A stretch of 36,216 bases of DNA from Phycicoccus elongatus Lp2. Lineage in GTDB: Bacteria > Actinomycetota > Actinomycetes > Actinomycetales > Dermatophilaceae. Below are positions 15,885 to 25,336 of this stretch, in pieces. The position numbers and the translations under genes were made by a program. Within the stretch, counting starts at the first letter, position 1, and each line of letters begins with the position of its first letter. The stretch covers positions 1,682,688-1,718,903 of the forward strand of contig NZ_HF570956.1 in NCBI RefSeq assembly GCF_000367525.1, read 5' to 3'. The notes beneath the pieces were generated by a model. That model was not told the origin of the DNA. It worked only from the letters and a program-made list of their open reading frames with translations, and ran no database searches.

Positions 15885-18425
15885 TCACTCCGTGGCGATC
15901 GCCCGGAGGATGTCCACCCGCGCCGCCCGCCGTCCGGGCCACACGGCCGCGAGCACTCCGATGACGGCGGCGAGGCCCAGGAAGAGGCCCAGTTGCGCCC
16001 ACGGGATGACCAGCCTGTCGAAGCCCTCGTCGACGAGGGCTCGCTGGATGGCGACCCCGAAGCCGAGACCCATGAGCACTCCCAGCGCCGCACCGAGCAG
16101 GGCAATGACGACCGACTCCAGACGGAGCATCGTGCGCAGCTGTCGGCGGCCCAGGCCGACGGCTCGCAACAGCCCGATCTCGCGGGTGCGTTCGATGACC
16201 GACAGCGCCAAGGTGTTGACGATGCCGAGGACCGCGATGACGACAGCCAGGCCGAGGAGCGCGTAGATGATCGTCAGCATCGTGTCGATCGGCTTGCGCT
16301 GCTCGTCGGCGAAGGCCTGCTGGTCCTTGACGGTGACCATGGGCAGGTCGGCCAGGGCATTCTCGAGCCCGGCTTGCACGGTCGATGCCGTGGCCGAGCT
16401 CTCCCGCTTGATGTAGATCGTCGAGTCCTGGTCGGGCAGCCCCAGCGACTCGAGGTCACGCAGGTCGGTGACCAGGCCGCTGCGGACCATGGCGCCCTCC
16501 TCGTGGATGCTGACGACGCGCGCCGCGAGCACCTGGCCCTGGCTGCCCAGCTGGATGCTGTCGCCGACCTTCAGCCCACGGTCCTTGGCCGTGCCGGCAC
16601 TGATCGACACGGCGCCGGGACCGACCTGGGCGAAGTCGCCGCTGCTCGTTTTCACCGCTGTCATGGCGCGGACCGCGACCGGGTCAATCCCCTGGGCCCA
16701 CTCCGTCTCACCCGACATCGAGACCGGGGACCACCGGGTGCGGGCTGTCTCCGCCACGCCGGGCACGGCCGCGACCTTGGTGGCGATCTCGGCCGAGAAG
16801 GGCTGGCCGATCGCGTTCGACACCACGTAGTCCGCGGTGACGTCCTTGGCGATCTGGTCATCGATGCTCGCCTTGGCCGACGACCCGAAGATCGACATCA
16901 AGGTCACCAGGGCGACACCGATCATCAGCGCCGACGCGGTGGCCGCGGTGCGGCGCGGGTTGCGCAGGGAGTTCTGGGTCGCCATCGTGCCGACCACCCC
17001 GAACACCGTGCGATAGATCCACCCGAGCCCGGACACCAAGGGCCGACCCACGAGCGGGCTGATCAGCGCGACACCGATGAGCACACCGAGGATGCCGCCG
17101 CCGAGCCACTTCAGCTCGTTGCTGTCCACGACGACCAGGCCGAGGTACATCGCCGCGCCACCGAGAATCGCCAGGACGAGCCCGACGATGATCCGCTTGC
17201 GCAGCGCGCCCTCCCGCAGGACCGCGTCGTCGCGCATCGCCGCCACCGGCGGCACCTGCCCGGCCCGACGGGCCGGGAGCCAGGCGGCCACCATGGTGAC
17301 GACCAGCCCCACGGCATACGAGGCCACGATGGTGCGGGGGTTGAGCACCAGCGAGGCGCCCGACATGTCGAGACCGAAGCGCCCGAAGAGGACGCGGATC
17401 AGTTGCGCCAGACCGAAACCCGCGACCAGTCCCGCCGTCGAGCCGATGAGGCCCACGACGAAGGCCTCGAAGAGCACCGAGCGGCTGACCTGGCGACGGC
17501 TGGCACCGATCGCCCGGAAGAGCGCGAGCTCCCGCGAGCGCTGGGCGACGAGGATCGAGAAGGTGTTGATGATGAGGAAGGTCCCGACGACGAGTGACAC
17601 GGCCGCGAAGACGAGCAAGAAGGTGGTGATGAAGGACAGGCCCTTCTGGATCTCGGTCGCCATCTGCTCGGAGACCTTGTCACCGGTGACGGCCTCGAAG
17701 CCGGCTGGCAGCACCCTGGCCACCTGGGTGCGAAGTTCCGACTGTGAGACACCGGGTTTCGCGGTGACCCACGCGTCACTGAACTGATCCGCGCCCTTCT
17801 GGAAGAGCCGTTGGGCGGTGGCCGTGTCCATGACGGTGACGCTCGCGCCGAGCATCGATCCGCCGGTCATCTCGTGGGTCCCGACGAGCTTGGCGCTGAA
17901 GGTCGCCTCCGACCCGGCGGACACGAAACGCACGTCCTCACCGATGAGGTAACCGGCCGCCTTGGCGGTCGCCGCGTCCAGGGCCACCTCGCCGGCCTGC
18001 TCCGGCCAGTGCCCCTTGACCAGGCGAGAGGCCTCGACACCGTGCGCGGCCGGGCCGCCGGTGTGGTTGACGGCGATGCCGGGCGCGCCCTGACCGCCGA
18101 TGAGCTTGTTCTTCTTGGACACCACGAAGGTCGTGAAGTCGGAGACATTGCCGTCGGCGCGGGCCGCGCCGGGCACGTCGGCGATCGCTGCGACGACGGA
18201 GGCCGGCACCGGCTTGGCCGCCGGCTGCTCCGGGTCGTTCGCACCGGTCGCCCGCACGACGACGTCACCTGCGCTCGACTTGGTCAGCGCCGTGAACGAC
18301 TCGCCCAGGGTGTCGGTGAAGATGAAGGAGCCGGCGACGAAGGCCACGCCGAGGATGACGGCGAAGGCGCTCATGAAGAGCCGAAGCTTTCGGGCCAGCA
18401 GGCTGGCCAGGGAGGCGCGCAACAT
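15885..18425 (-). CDS. ABC transporter permease, MacB/FtsX type
   Basis: An 846-residue permease with two FtsX-like halves. An N-terminal helix (about 15-36) is followed by a large extracytoplasmic domain, then a block of helices with the family motif ELALFRAIGASRRQV (about 310). A second extracytoplasmic domain (about 520-700) follows, and a C-terminal helix block with REIGLLRAVGLGRRQLRTML (about 760). This is the duplicated layout of actinobacterial exporters of the SalY/LolE class, which act as mechanotransmission machines for lipids, peptides or drugs. The ATG shares one base with the TGA of the upstream ATPase gene, so the two are coupled. A terminator hairpin follows. Confidence 0.93.
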   Translation of the reverse strand: MLRASLASLLARKLRLFMSAFAVILGVAFVAGSFIFTDTLGESFTALTKSSAGDVVVRATGANDPEQPAAKPVPASVVAAIADVPGAARADGNVSDFTTFVVSKKNKLIGGQGAPGIAVNHTGGPAAHGVEASRLVKGHWPEQAGEVALDAATAKAAGYLIGEDVRFVSAGSEATFSAKLVGTHEMTGGSMLGASVTVMDTATAQRLFQKGADQFSDAWVTAKPGVSQSELRTQVARVLPAGFEAVTGDKVSEQMATEIQKGLSFITTFLLVFAAVSLVVGTFLIINTFSILVAQRSRELALFRAIGASRRQVSRSVLFEAFVVGLIGSTAGLVAGFGLAQLIRVLFGRFGLDMSGASLVLNPRTIVASYAVGLVVTMVAAWLPARRAGQVPPVAAMRDDAVLREGALRKRIIVGLVLAILGGAAMYLGLVVVDSNELKWLGGGILGVLIGVALISPLVGRPLVSGLGWIYRTVFGVVGTMATQNSLRNPRRTAATASALMIGVALVTLMSIFGSSAKASIDDQIAKDVTADYVVSNAIGQPFSAEIATKVAAVPGVAETARTRWSPVSMSGETEWAQGIDPVAVRAMTAVKTSSGDFAQVGPGAVSISAGTAKDRGLKVGDSIQLGSQGQVLAARVVSIHEEGAMVRSGLVTDLRDLESLGLPDQDSTIYIKRESSATASTVQAGLENALADLPMVTVKDQQAFADEQRKPIDTMLTIIYALLGLAVVIAVLGIVNTLALSVIERTREIGLLRAVGLGRRQLRTMLRLESVVIALLGAALGVLMGLGFGVAIQRALVDEGFDRLVIPWAQLGLFLGLAAVIGVLAAVWPGRRAARVDILRAIATE

Positions 18426-19255
18426 CAGTGGGCCCCGCCCCGCGAGTCCAGGCCCTTCATCCGCTCGAGCACCGCGTCCGGCGTCGGCCGCCGCAGCTCA
18501 TCGACGACCTTGCCGTCGGCGAGGAAGACGACGCGATCGGTCCAGCTCGCGGCACCCGGGTCGTGGGTGACCATGACGATGGTCTGCCCGAACTCGTCGA
18601 CCGAGCGTCGCAGGAACCCGAGCACCTCGGCGCCCGACGTCGAGTCGAGGTTGCCGGTCGGCTCGTCGGCGAAGATGATCTCCGGCCGGCTGACGAGGGC
18701 CCGCGCGCACGCCACGCGCTGCTGCTGCCCACCCGAGAGCTCTCCCGGCCGGTGCGAGAGCCGGTCCTTGAGGCCGACGGTCGTGACCACCTGGTCGAAC
18801 CACGCCTGGTCGGGCTTGCGGCCGGCAATGGCGAGCGGCAGCAGGATGTTCTCCTCGGCGGTCAGCGTCGGGATCAGGTTGAAGGCCTGGAAGATGAAGC
18901 CGATCCGGTCGCGCCGCACCTGGGTGAGTGCCTTCTCCCTGAGGGAGGTGAGCTCGACGTCACCGATGGTCACAGTGCCGGCTGTCACCGAGTCGAGCCC
19001 CGCGGCGCAGTGCATCAGCGTCGACTTGCCGGAGCCGGACGGCCCCATGATCGCGGTGAACTCACCGGCATAGAGATTGAGCGTCACGTCATCGAGCGCG
19101 GACACGGCGGCGTCGCCGTGGCCGTAGTGCTTGGTCAGGTGCGCCACTCGCGCGGCCCGCGGACGCGGACGGCGCTCGGCGTCGTTCGCGCCGGAGCCGG
19201 CTGCAGCGTCCGTTGCGGTCTCGGTGGAGTTCTCGGTCATGGTCCCCTCGCTCAT
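18425..19255 (-). CDS. ABC transporter ATP-binding protein, MacB/LolD type
   Basis: A 276-residue ATPase, partner of the downstream permease. Walker A GPSGSGKST (about 73-81), Q-loop FIFQAFNLIPTL, signature LSGGQQQRVACARAL, Walker B IIFADEPTGNLDS and the switch His in MVTHDP are all intact. The first 35 residues are a polar, Ala-rich extension before the domain. ATG 19255 is supported by TAGCGT (19268-19263) 7 nt upstream, another leaderless arrangement; an in-frame ATG at 19240 is an alternative. A copy of the GTATGCC motif lies about 15 bp further upstream. Confidence 0.95.
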   Translation of the reverse strand: MSEGTMTENSTETATDAAAGSGANDAERRPRPRAARVAHLTKHYGHGDAAVSALDDVTLNLYAGEFTAIMGPSGSGKSTLMHCAAGLDSVTAGTVTIGDVELTSLREKALTQVRRDRIGFIFQAFNLIPTLTAEENILLPLAIAGRKPDQAWFDQVVTTVGLKDRLSHRPGELSGGQQQRVACARALVSRPEIIFADEPTGNLDSTSGAEVLGFLRRSVDEFGQTIVMVTHDPGAASWTDRVVFLADGKVVDELRRPTPDAVLERMKGLDSRGGAH

Positions 19256-19363
19256 GCCGACAACGCTAGGTGAGCCCGCGGCATACCCGCTCTGGGTTTC
19301 GTCCCTGACCCGACCCTGAGAACGATTCCTTCACACCCCGAACACCTCAGGGGACGGCAACGC

Positions 19364-19399
19364 CGAAGGGCGGCCTCCCATTGGGGAGACCGCCCTTCG
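19364..19399 (-). terminator. Terminator of groL
   Basis: CGAAGGGCGG (19364-19373) pairs with CCGCCCTTCG (19390-19399); inside, CCTCCC faces GGGAG with one unpaired base and a small ATTG loop. It lies 21 bp after the groL stop codon in the direction of transcription. Confidence 0.8.
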
Positions 19400-19420
19400 T
19401 GGGTATGCCGTGGGGTTCGG

Positions 19421-21194
<1,774 letters not shown>

Positions 21195-21201
21195 TCCAAT
21201 G

Positions 21202-21228
21202 TTGGCACTCTCCCCTGCCGAGTGCAAA
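21202..21228 (-). promoter_or_regulatory. CIRCE operator 2 (HrcA site)
   Basis: TTGGCACTC-N9-GAGTGCAAA, a second site with one deviation in each arm from the consensus, centred 34 bp from the first. A tandem pair is common for the groEL2 promoter of actinomycetes and would give tighter repression. The exact groL -35 and -10 elements could not be assigned with confidence. Confidence 0.88.
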
Positions 21229-21242
21229 CGGGCCCGGCCAAA

Positions 21243-21271
21243 CCCAACGTCTGCGTGACGCAGAACTTGGG
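21243..21271. repeat. Third copy of the dispersed palindromic repeat
   Basis: Arms CCCAA/TTGGG and TCTGCG/CGCAGA around a TGA loop, with two mismatched positions. It is the same element as the copies at 239-324 (shared core CTGCGTGACGCA). It lies between the CIRCE operators of groL and the pit promoter region, again between divergent genes. Confidence 0.75.
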
Positions 21272-21334
21272 CTTGCCGGCGGGTATGCCGCGGCACATGC
21301 CGGGGGTTCGGCGGGGCCTGCCAGGCCCGCGAAA

Positions 21335-21351
21335 GTGAACGGCACGTGAAC
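21335..21351 (+). promoter_or_regulatory. PHO-box-like direct repeat upstream of pit
   Basis: GTGAAC occurs twice with an 11-bp repeat unit (21335-21340 and 21346-21351). Read on the other strand this is GTTCAC-N5-GTTCAC, the core of the actinobacterial PHO box bound by PhoP under phosphate starvation. It lies 42 bp before the pit start codon. Position and the phosphate-transport function of the gene support the call; there are only two units. Confidence 0.6.
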
Positions 21352-21392
21352 TCCGCCCCTTCCTTTGGTGGACGGGGCATGAAGGGTGCACA

Positions 21393-22655
21393 GTGTGGCT
21401 CGTGACCGCAGTGACTCTTACACTCGTCCTCGTCATCGTCACGGCGCTGGCCTTCGACTTCACCAACGGTTTTCATGACACGGCCAACGCCATGGCCGCC
21501 TCGATCTCCACCGGAGCCCTCACCCCCAAAGTGGCCGTGGGCCTGTCGGCGATCCTCAATCTGGTCGGTGCCTTCCTCTCCGTCGAGGTGGCCCTCACCG
21601 TCTCCAATGCCGTCGTCAAGATCCAGAACAAGGACGGCTCCCCGATCGACGCCCTGGCAGGCGACGGCGGGCAGACTCTCCTGCTCATCGTCCTGGCCGG
21701 CCTCGCCGGCGGCATCCTCTGGAACCTGTTCACCTGGCTGCTCGGCCTGCCGAGTTCGTCATCGCACGCCCTACTGGGGGGCCTGACCGGCGCCACCGTC
21801 GCAGCCCTGGGCTGGGCGGGCGTGAAGTGGACCGGAGACGGCACCAAACTCGACGGCGTCATCGGCAAGGTGCTCCTGCCCAGTTTCATCTCACCCGTGA
21901 TCGCGATGGCCGTCGCCTTCCTGGGCTGCTGGCTCGTGCACCGCATCACGAACTCGGTGGCCCACCTGCTCAATGATCGCCATTTCCGGTGGGGCCAGAT
22001 CGGCAGCGCCTCCCTCGTCTCCCTGGCCCACGGCACCAACGACGCCCAGAAGACGATGGGTGTCATGACCTTGGCTCTCATGGCCAGCGGTCACTGGACC
22101 GACACCCACGCCGTGCCCTTCTGGGTGAAGATCTCGGCCGCCTCCGCGATCGCCCTCGGCACCTACCTCGGCGGCTGGCGCATCATTCGCACCCTGGGCA
22201 AGGGCCTGGTCGACATCACGCCCCGCCAAGGCATGGCCAGTGACGGCGCCACCGCGTCGGTGCTCATGGCTGCCTCCCACCTCGGCTTCGCTCTCTCCAC
22301 GACCCATGTCGCGACCGGGTCGGTCCTCGGCGGCGGCCTCGGGCGCGGAACTCACGTGCGCTGGAGCACCGCCGGCCGGATGGTCACCGCTTGGGCGACC
22401 ACCTTCCCGCTCGCCGGTCTCGCGTCGGCGATCATGTTCTGGCTCGGCCACTCGATCGGCGGCGTCGCGGGCGCCCTTGTCGTCTTCGCCGTCCTCGTCG
22501 CCGGGGCCTGGTGGATGTTCCGCAAGTCCCAGGAAAACCGGATCGACCACTCCAATGTCACCGCTGAGTGGGACCGACCGGCCGATGTCCTCGACCAGCA
22601 CGCCCCCGACCACGCGGGCAGCCACGAGTCCCCGACCAGCGACCTGAAGGGCTGA
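21393..22655 (+). CDS. pit: Low-affinity inorganic phosphate transporter (PiT family)
   Basis: A 420-residue membrane protein with about ten helices and the two inverted PiT signatures: GFHDTANAMA near the N-terminus (about 26-35) and SLAHGTNDAQKTMG in the second half (about 209-222). It cotransports metal-phosphate or phosphate with protons or sodium. The hydrophilic C-terminal tail (about 385-420) is His/Asp-rich. The GTG start at 21393 follows GAAGGG with suitable spacing. It heads an operon with a small membrane protein and a DUF3349 protein. A PHO-box-like repeat upstream suggests PhoP control. Confidence 0.95.
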   Translation: MWLVTAVTLTLVLVIVTALAFDFTNGFHDTANAMAASISTGALTPKVAVGLSAILNLVGAFLSVEVALTVSNAVVKIQNKDGSPIDALAGDGGQTLLLIVLAGLAGGILWNLFTWLLGLPSSSSHALLGGLTGATVAALGWAGVKWTGDGTKLDGVIGKVLLPSFISPVIAMAVAFLGCWLVHRITNSVAHLLNDRHFRWGQIGSASLVSLAHGTNDAQKTMGVMTLALMASGHWTDTHAVPFWVKISAASAIALGTYLGGWRIIRTLGKGLVDITPRQGMASDGATASVLMAASHLGFALSTTHVATGSVLGGGLGRGTHVRWSTAGRMVTAWATTFPLAGLASAIMFWLGHSIGGVAGALVVFAVLVAGAWWMFRKSQENRIDHSNVTAEWDRPADVLDQHAPDHAGSHESPTSDLKG

Positions 22656-22656
22656 C

Positions 22657-22968
22657 ATGAACACCATCTCGCTCGCGCTCAAGGGTGCCTCGAACGTGCT
22701 CTTCGCCGGCTTGGTCTTCGGCGTCGGCCTCCCGGTGATCTACGCGCTGGCCATGAGGGCGCTGACCATCGGCGCCAGCGTCGACACCAACCCCGACGGC
22801 ACGCCCCGGCTGCACCCGACCGCCTCCTCGAAGGCGATCACCGCGTTGCTGCTGGCCGTCATCGTCGGTGGCGTCGCCCTCGGCATCACGATCATCGTGG
22901 CGTCCGGGCTCGGCAAGGTCGTCACCTTCGACCACGTCATCCCCATGCTCGTCGACAAGAAGAAGTGA
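22657..22968 (+). CDS. Small membrane protein of the pit operon
   Basis: A 103-residue protein with two predicted helices (about 12-34 and 62-83) separated by a polar loop (SVDTNPDGTPRLHPTASS), ending in a Lys-rich tail. No domain with known function is recognised. The ATG begins 1 nt after the pit stop codon, and its TGA overlaps the GTG of the next gene by 4 nt, so it is co-translated with the phosphate transporter and is probably an accessory subunit. That role is inferred from position only. Confidence 0.8.
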   Translation: MNTISLALKGASNVLFAGLVFGVGLPVIYALAMRALTIGASVDTNPDGTPRLHPTASSKAITALLLAVIVGGVALGITIIVASGLGKVVTFDHVIPMLVDKKK

Positions 22969-23582
22969 GTCGTATGCCGTTCCTGCTCCGCGACGTGTTC
23001 ACCTGGGTCGACGAGGCCTACCCCGACGGGGTGCCGCCCGAGGACTCCGGAACCCTCGTCGGCCTGCTGCGCCACCGCATCGGTGCCGAGCAGACCCTCG
23101 ACCTGGTCCTGCGCCTCGCCGCGGCGGGCCATCTCGACGCGTCCGTGGCGGGCCGGACCGGCTCCACCGATGACCTCGACCCGGCCGCCGTGCGCCGCGT
23201 CTCCGGCAGACTCGCCGCCGGTGGCTGGCCCCTGGCCGGCCCGCCGTCGGCGAGCACGGCCACGGACGACGACACTCCTCCGGACCCGCAGTCCACGCTG
23301 GGGCGGATCGTGGCGTGGCTGCGGGAGGGATACCCCGGCGGCGTTCCCGACCACGACTACATCCCGCTGCTCGCCCTGCTCGAGCGCCGACTGACCCGCA
23401 ACGAGGTCAAGAAGGTCGCCAAGGCGTTGCGTCGGGACCACGTCAGCCCTGCAGGACCGGAGGACATCGCGGCCGCGATCACCGACCTCACCCACGTCGA
23501 GCCCTCCGAGGAGGACCTGGCGCGAGTGCGGGCCCGGCTGGCCAAGAAGGGCTGGCCGCTGGACTTCCCCGAGCCCCTCTGA
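22965..23582 (+). CDS. DUF3349 protein with tandem duplicated domain
   Basis: A 205-residue protein made of two copies of the same domain. Copy 1 (about 6-90) has VFTWVDEAYPDGVPPEDSGT and ends RRVSGRLAAGGWPLAG; copy 2 (about 110-203) has IVAWLREGYPGGVPDHDYIP and ends RVRARLAKKGWPLDFP. The YPxGVP entry and the GWPL exit are typical of DUF3349, an actinobacterial family of unknown role that usually has one domain. GTG 22965 overlaps the preceding stop as GTGA; ATG 22974 is an alternative. Operon partners suggest a link to phosphate transport, unproven. Confidence 0.85.
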   Translation: MSRMPFLLRDVFTWVDEAYPDGVPPEDSGTLVGLLRHRIGAEQTLDLVLRLAAAGHLDASVAGRTGSTDDLDPAAVRRVSGRLAAGGWPLAGPPSASTATDDDTPPDPQSTLGRIVAWLREGYPGGVPDHDYIPLLALLERRLTRNEVKKVAKALRRDHVSPAGPEDIAAAITDLTHVEPSEEDLARVRARLAKKGWPLDFPEPL

Positions 23583-23586
23583 TCAA

Positions 23587-23650
23587 CCACCCCCCTGCGT
23601 CCGCGTGTTCCGTCGCCATGGCGACGGAACACGCGGACGCGAGCGGGTGG
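23587..23650. terminator. Very long perfect palindrome, probable bidirectional terminator
   Basis: Positions 23597-23640 form a perfect 44-bp palindrome (22-bp arms, no loop, centre CCATGG). After a 4-nt internal loop on each side, CCACCC (23587-23592) pairs with GGGTGG (23645-23650). It lies between the convergent DUF3349 gene and the gene ending at 23657, so it can terminate both. Being self-complementary, it reads the same on both strands. Confidence 0.8.
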
Positions 23651-23656
23651 CCTTCC

Positions 23657-24121
23657 TCAGAGCGCGGGCGTGTGACCTTCGAAGGTCGCGCGCATGGACC
23701 CATCGGCCTCCGAGGAGACCGGATCCCCCAGGTCCGCGACGAAGACGGCGACAAGGGTGCGCGCCGGATTCGAGGTGGCCTCGGCGAGTACTTTGCGCCA
23801 GGCGGCAAGGTTGGGGTGCGGCGTCGACGTGCAGGCCTCAGCCGGCGCCAGGCCCCTGATCGCCGCCTCCAGCGCCCCGGTTGTCAGCGGCAACGTCCCG
23901 GTCGTGCCGTCATGCCCCAGGACCGTCGCGAGCACCACTGCCGGCAGCCCGTGCCGACCGCCGGGTCGGTTGACGTGAGGGAACTCCCACTCGCCGGAGC
24001 TGGACGCCGAGGACAACCCCACGGCATACGCAATGGGCGGGCACCAGCCCTCGATCTGCGCCGCGAGGTGGTCCTTGATGGCCGCCAGGCCCTCCGGCGT
24101 CGACCATTCGAGTTCACTCAT
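23657..24121 (-). CDS. Conserved-looking protein of unknown function
   Basis: A 154-residue soluble protein that I do not recognise. It starts MSELEWSTPEGLAAIKDHLA, has a central segment EWEFPHVNRPGGRHGLPAVV and ends with a beta-rich part LVAVFVADLGDPVSSEADGS. There is no signal peptide or helix long enough for a membrane. Codon use matches its neighbours. ATG 24121 is supported by TAGGCT (24133-24128) 6 nt upstream, the leaderless layout. A terminator for the preceding gene lies directly upstream, and a large palindrome directly downstream, so it forms its own transcription unit. Confidence 0.75.
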   Translation of the reverse strand: MSELEWSTPEGLAAIKDHLAAQIEGWCPPIAYAVGLSSASSSGEWEFPHVNRPGGRHGLPAVVLATVLGHDGTTGTLPLTTGALEAAIRGLAPAEACTSTPHPNLAAWRKVLAEATSNPARTLVAVFVADLGDPVSSEADGSMRATFEGHTPAL

Positions 24122-24134
24122 CGGGCCAGCCTAG

Positions 24135-24182
24135 GCACAACAACGCCCGTCCGGCTTCCCTCACGGACGGGCGTCGTTGTGC
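24135..24182 (-). terminator. Terminator of the DUF3263 gene
   Basis: GCACAACAACGCCCGTCCG (24135-24153) pairs with 24164-24182 with one mismatch; the loop is 10 nt. It begins 12 bp after the stop of the DUF3263 gene and ends just upstream of the promoter of the next minus-strand gene. Confidence 0.8.
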
Positions 24183-24194
24183 TTGTGGGACGCC

Positions 24195-24512
24195 TCAGAC
24201 GTCGACCCCGAACCGCCGGGCCGAGCGAGCACGCTGGCGCGAGGAGCGCAACCGGCGCAGCCGCTTGACGAGCATCGGGTCGTGCGCGAGCGCGGCGGGG
24301 TTGTCGATGAGGGCGTTGAGCACCTGGTAGTAGCGCGTCGAACTCATGTCGAAGAGCTCTTTGATCGCGCTCTCCTTGGACCCGGCGTACTTCCACCACT
24401 GGCGTTCGAAGGCAATGATCTGGCGGTCGCGGTCCGAGAGGCCGGCCGACGTGTCGGCGCCGGTGTCGACGACGACCTCGGTGGGCATGGCCTGCTCACG
24501 CACGATGTTCAA
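24195..24512 (-). CDS. DUF3263 protein
   Basis: A small basic protein (105 residues from TTG 24512) of the actinobacterial DUF3263 family, recognised by DRQIIAFERQWWKYAGSKES, ELFDMSSTRYYQVLNALIDN and ALAHDPMLVKRLRRLRSSRQ. The central part looks like a helix-turn-helix and the Arg-rich tail would suit nucleic-acid binding, so a regulatory role is likely but undemonstrated. TTG 24512 is chosen because GAAGGG lies 7 nt upstream; GTG 24503 or ATG 24488 are alternatives. TAGAGT about 35 nt further upstream is a likely -10, so this mRNA has a short leader. Confidence 0.85.
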   Translation of the reverse strand: MNIVREQAMPTEVVVDTGADTSAGLSDRDRQIIAFERQWWKYAGSKESAIKELFDMSSTRYYQVLNALIDNPAALAHDPMLVKRLRRLRSSRQRARSARRFGVDV

Positions 24513-24676
24513 CGCTCGACCCTTCGGTGCTCGTGGACGTTCGCCGCCACTCTAACGAGTGAATGACAGTCGTGTCATTTCCCGACTCGCAGGTCGGCGC
24601 GTCGACTGGACACGCCGGGCCCCATCGCACTCACGCGTCACACGAGTCACACCAGACTCGCCCCCAGCTTTCCGCG

Positions 24677-25336
24677 TCACCGAGCCAGCAGGTATGCCGC
24701 GAGCTCGCCGACACTCCCCACCATCAGGTCAGGGGTGGTCGCCTCGAGGTCGGCCGTCGTGCCGGCGCCCCAGCTGACGGCGATGGACCTCATCCCGGCA
24801 GCCCGGGCCGCCAGCACGTCGACGGTCGCATCGCCCACATAGGTGCAATCCCTCGGCTCGACCCCCAGCCGCTTCGCCCCGAGCAGCAGGGGCGCGGGGT
24901 CCGGCTTGTGCTCGCTGGTGTCCTCCAGGGTGCCCAGGAGGGCGATGGCCGAGCCCAGACCCACACTGTCGAGCGCGTACTGGGCGATCTCGCGCCGCTT
25001 GGACGTGACGATACCCATCGGCACCCCATCCGCGGCGAGGTCGGCGAGCAGTTCGGCGATCCCGGCATACGGCCTGATGAGACGTTCGGTGTTGGCGCGG
25101 TTCCATTCGCGATAGACGCGGTCCATCTCCTCGCCGTGGGTCGGCGAGCGCTCGAGCAACACCGGCAGCAGCGGTCGCCCGATCCACGAGCGTGCCGTCG
25201 CTTCGTCGACGGCCTCCCCTGTGACGGCCATGACGGCGTGCTGGAAGGAGGCCACGATGAGCCCGATCGTGTCGACCAGGGTGCCGTCGAGGTCGAAGAG
25301 CACCCCGCGAGCCACGTCGGGCTCGGCAGCACTCAC
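24677..25336 (-). CDS. HAD-superfamily phosphatase (phosphoglycolate phosphatase-like)
   Basis: A 219-residue haloacid dehalogenase hydrolase with all four motifs: FDLDGTLVDT (nucleophile Asp, about 14-23), the Thr/Ser motif IVTSKRRE, the Lys in EHKPDPAPLL and the acidic YVGDATVDVLAARAAG. The helical cap between motifs 1 and 2 places it with the Gph/PpaX-type phosphatases that hydrolyse small phosphate esters such as phosphoglycolate or pyrophosphate. The GTG start overlaps the stop of the MFS-fusion gene as GTGA, so it is translated from the same mRNA. A functional link to that transporter is suggested by this coupling only. Confidence 0.9.
   Translation of the reverse strand: MSAAEPDVARGVLFDLDGTLVDTIGLIVASFQHAVMAVTGEAVDEATARSWIGRPLLPVLLERSPTHGEEMDRVYREWNRANTERLIRPYAGIAELLADLAADGVPMGIVTSKRREIAQYALDSVGLGSAIALLGTLEDTSEHKPDPAPLLLGAKRLGVEPRDCTYVGDATVDVLAARAAGMRSIAVSWGAGTTADLEATTPDLMVGSVGELAAYLLAR

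Noticed and set aside
15150-17597. An 815-codon plus-strand open frame
   Set aside because: It lies opposite the reductase and the ABC permease; the protein is rich in Arg, Asp, Gly and His with no domains, typical of antisense frames in high-GC DNA.
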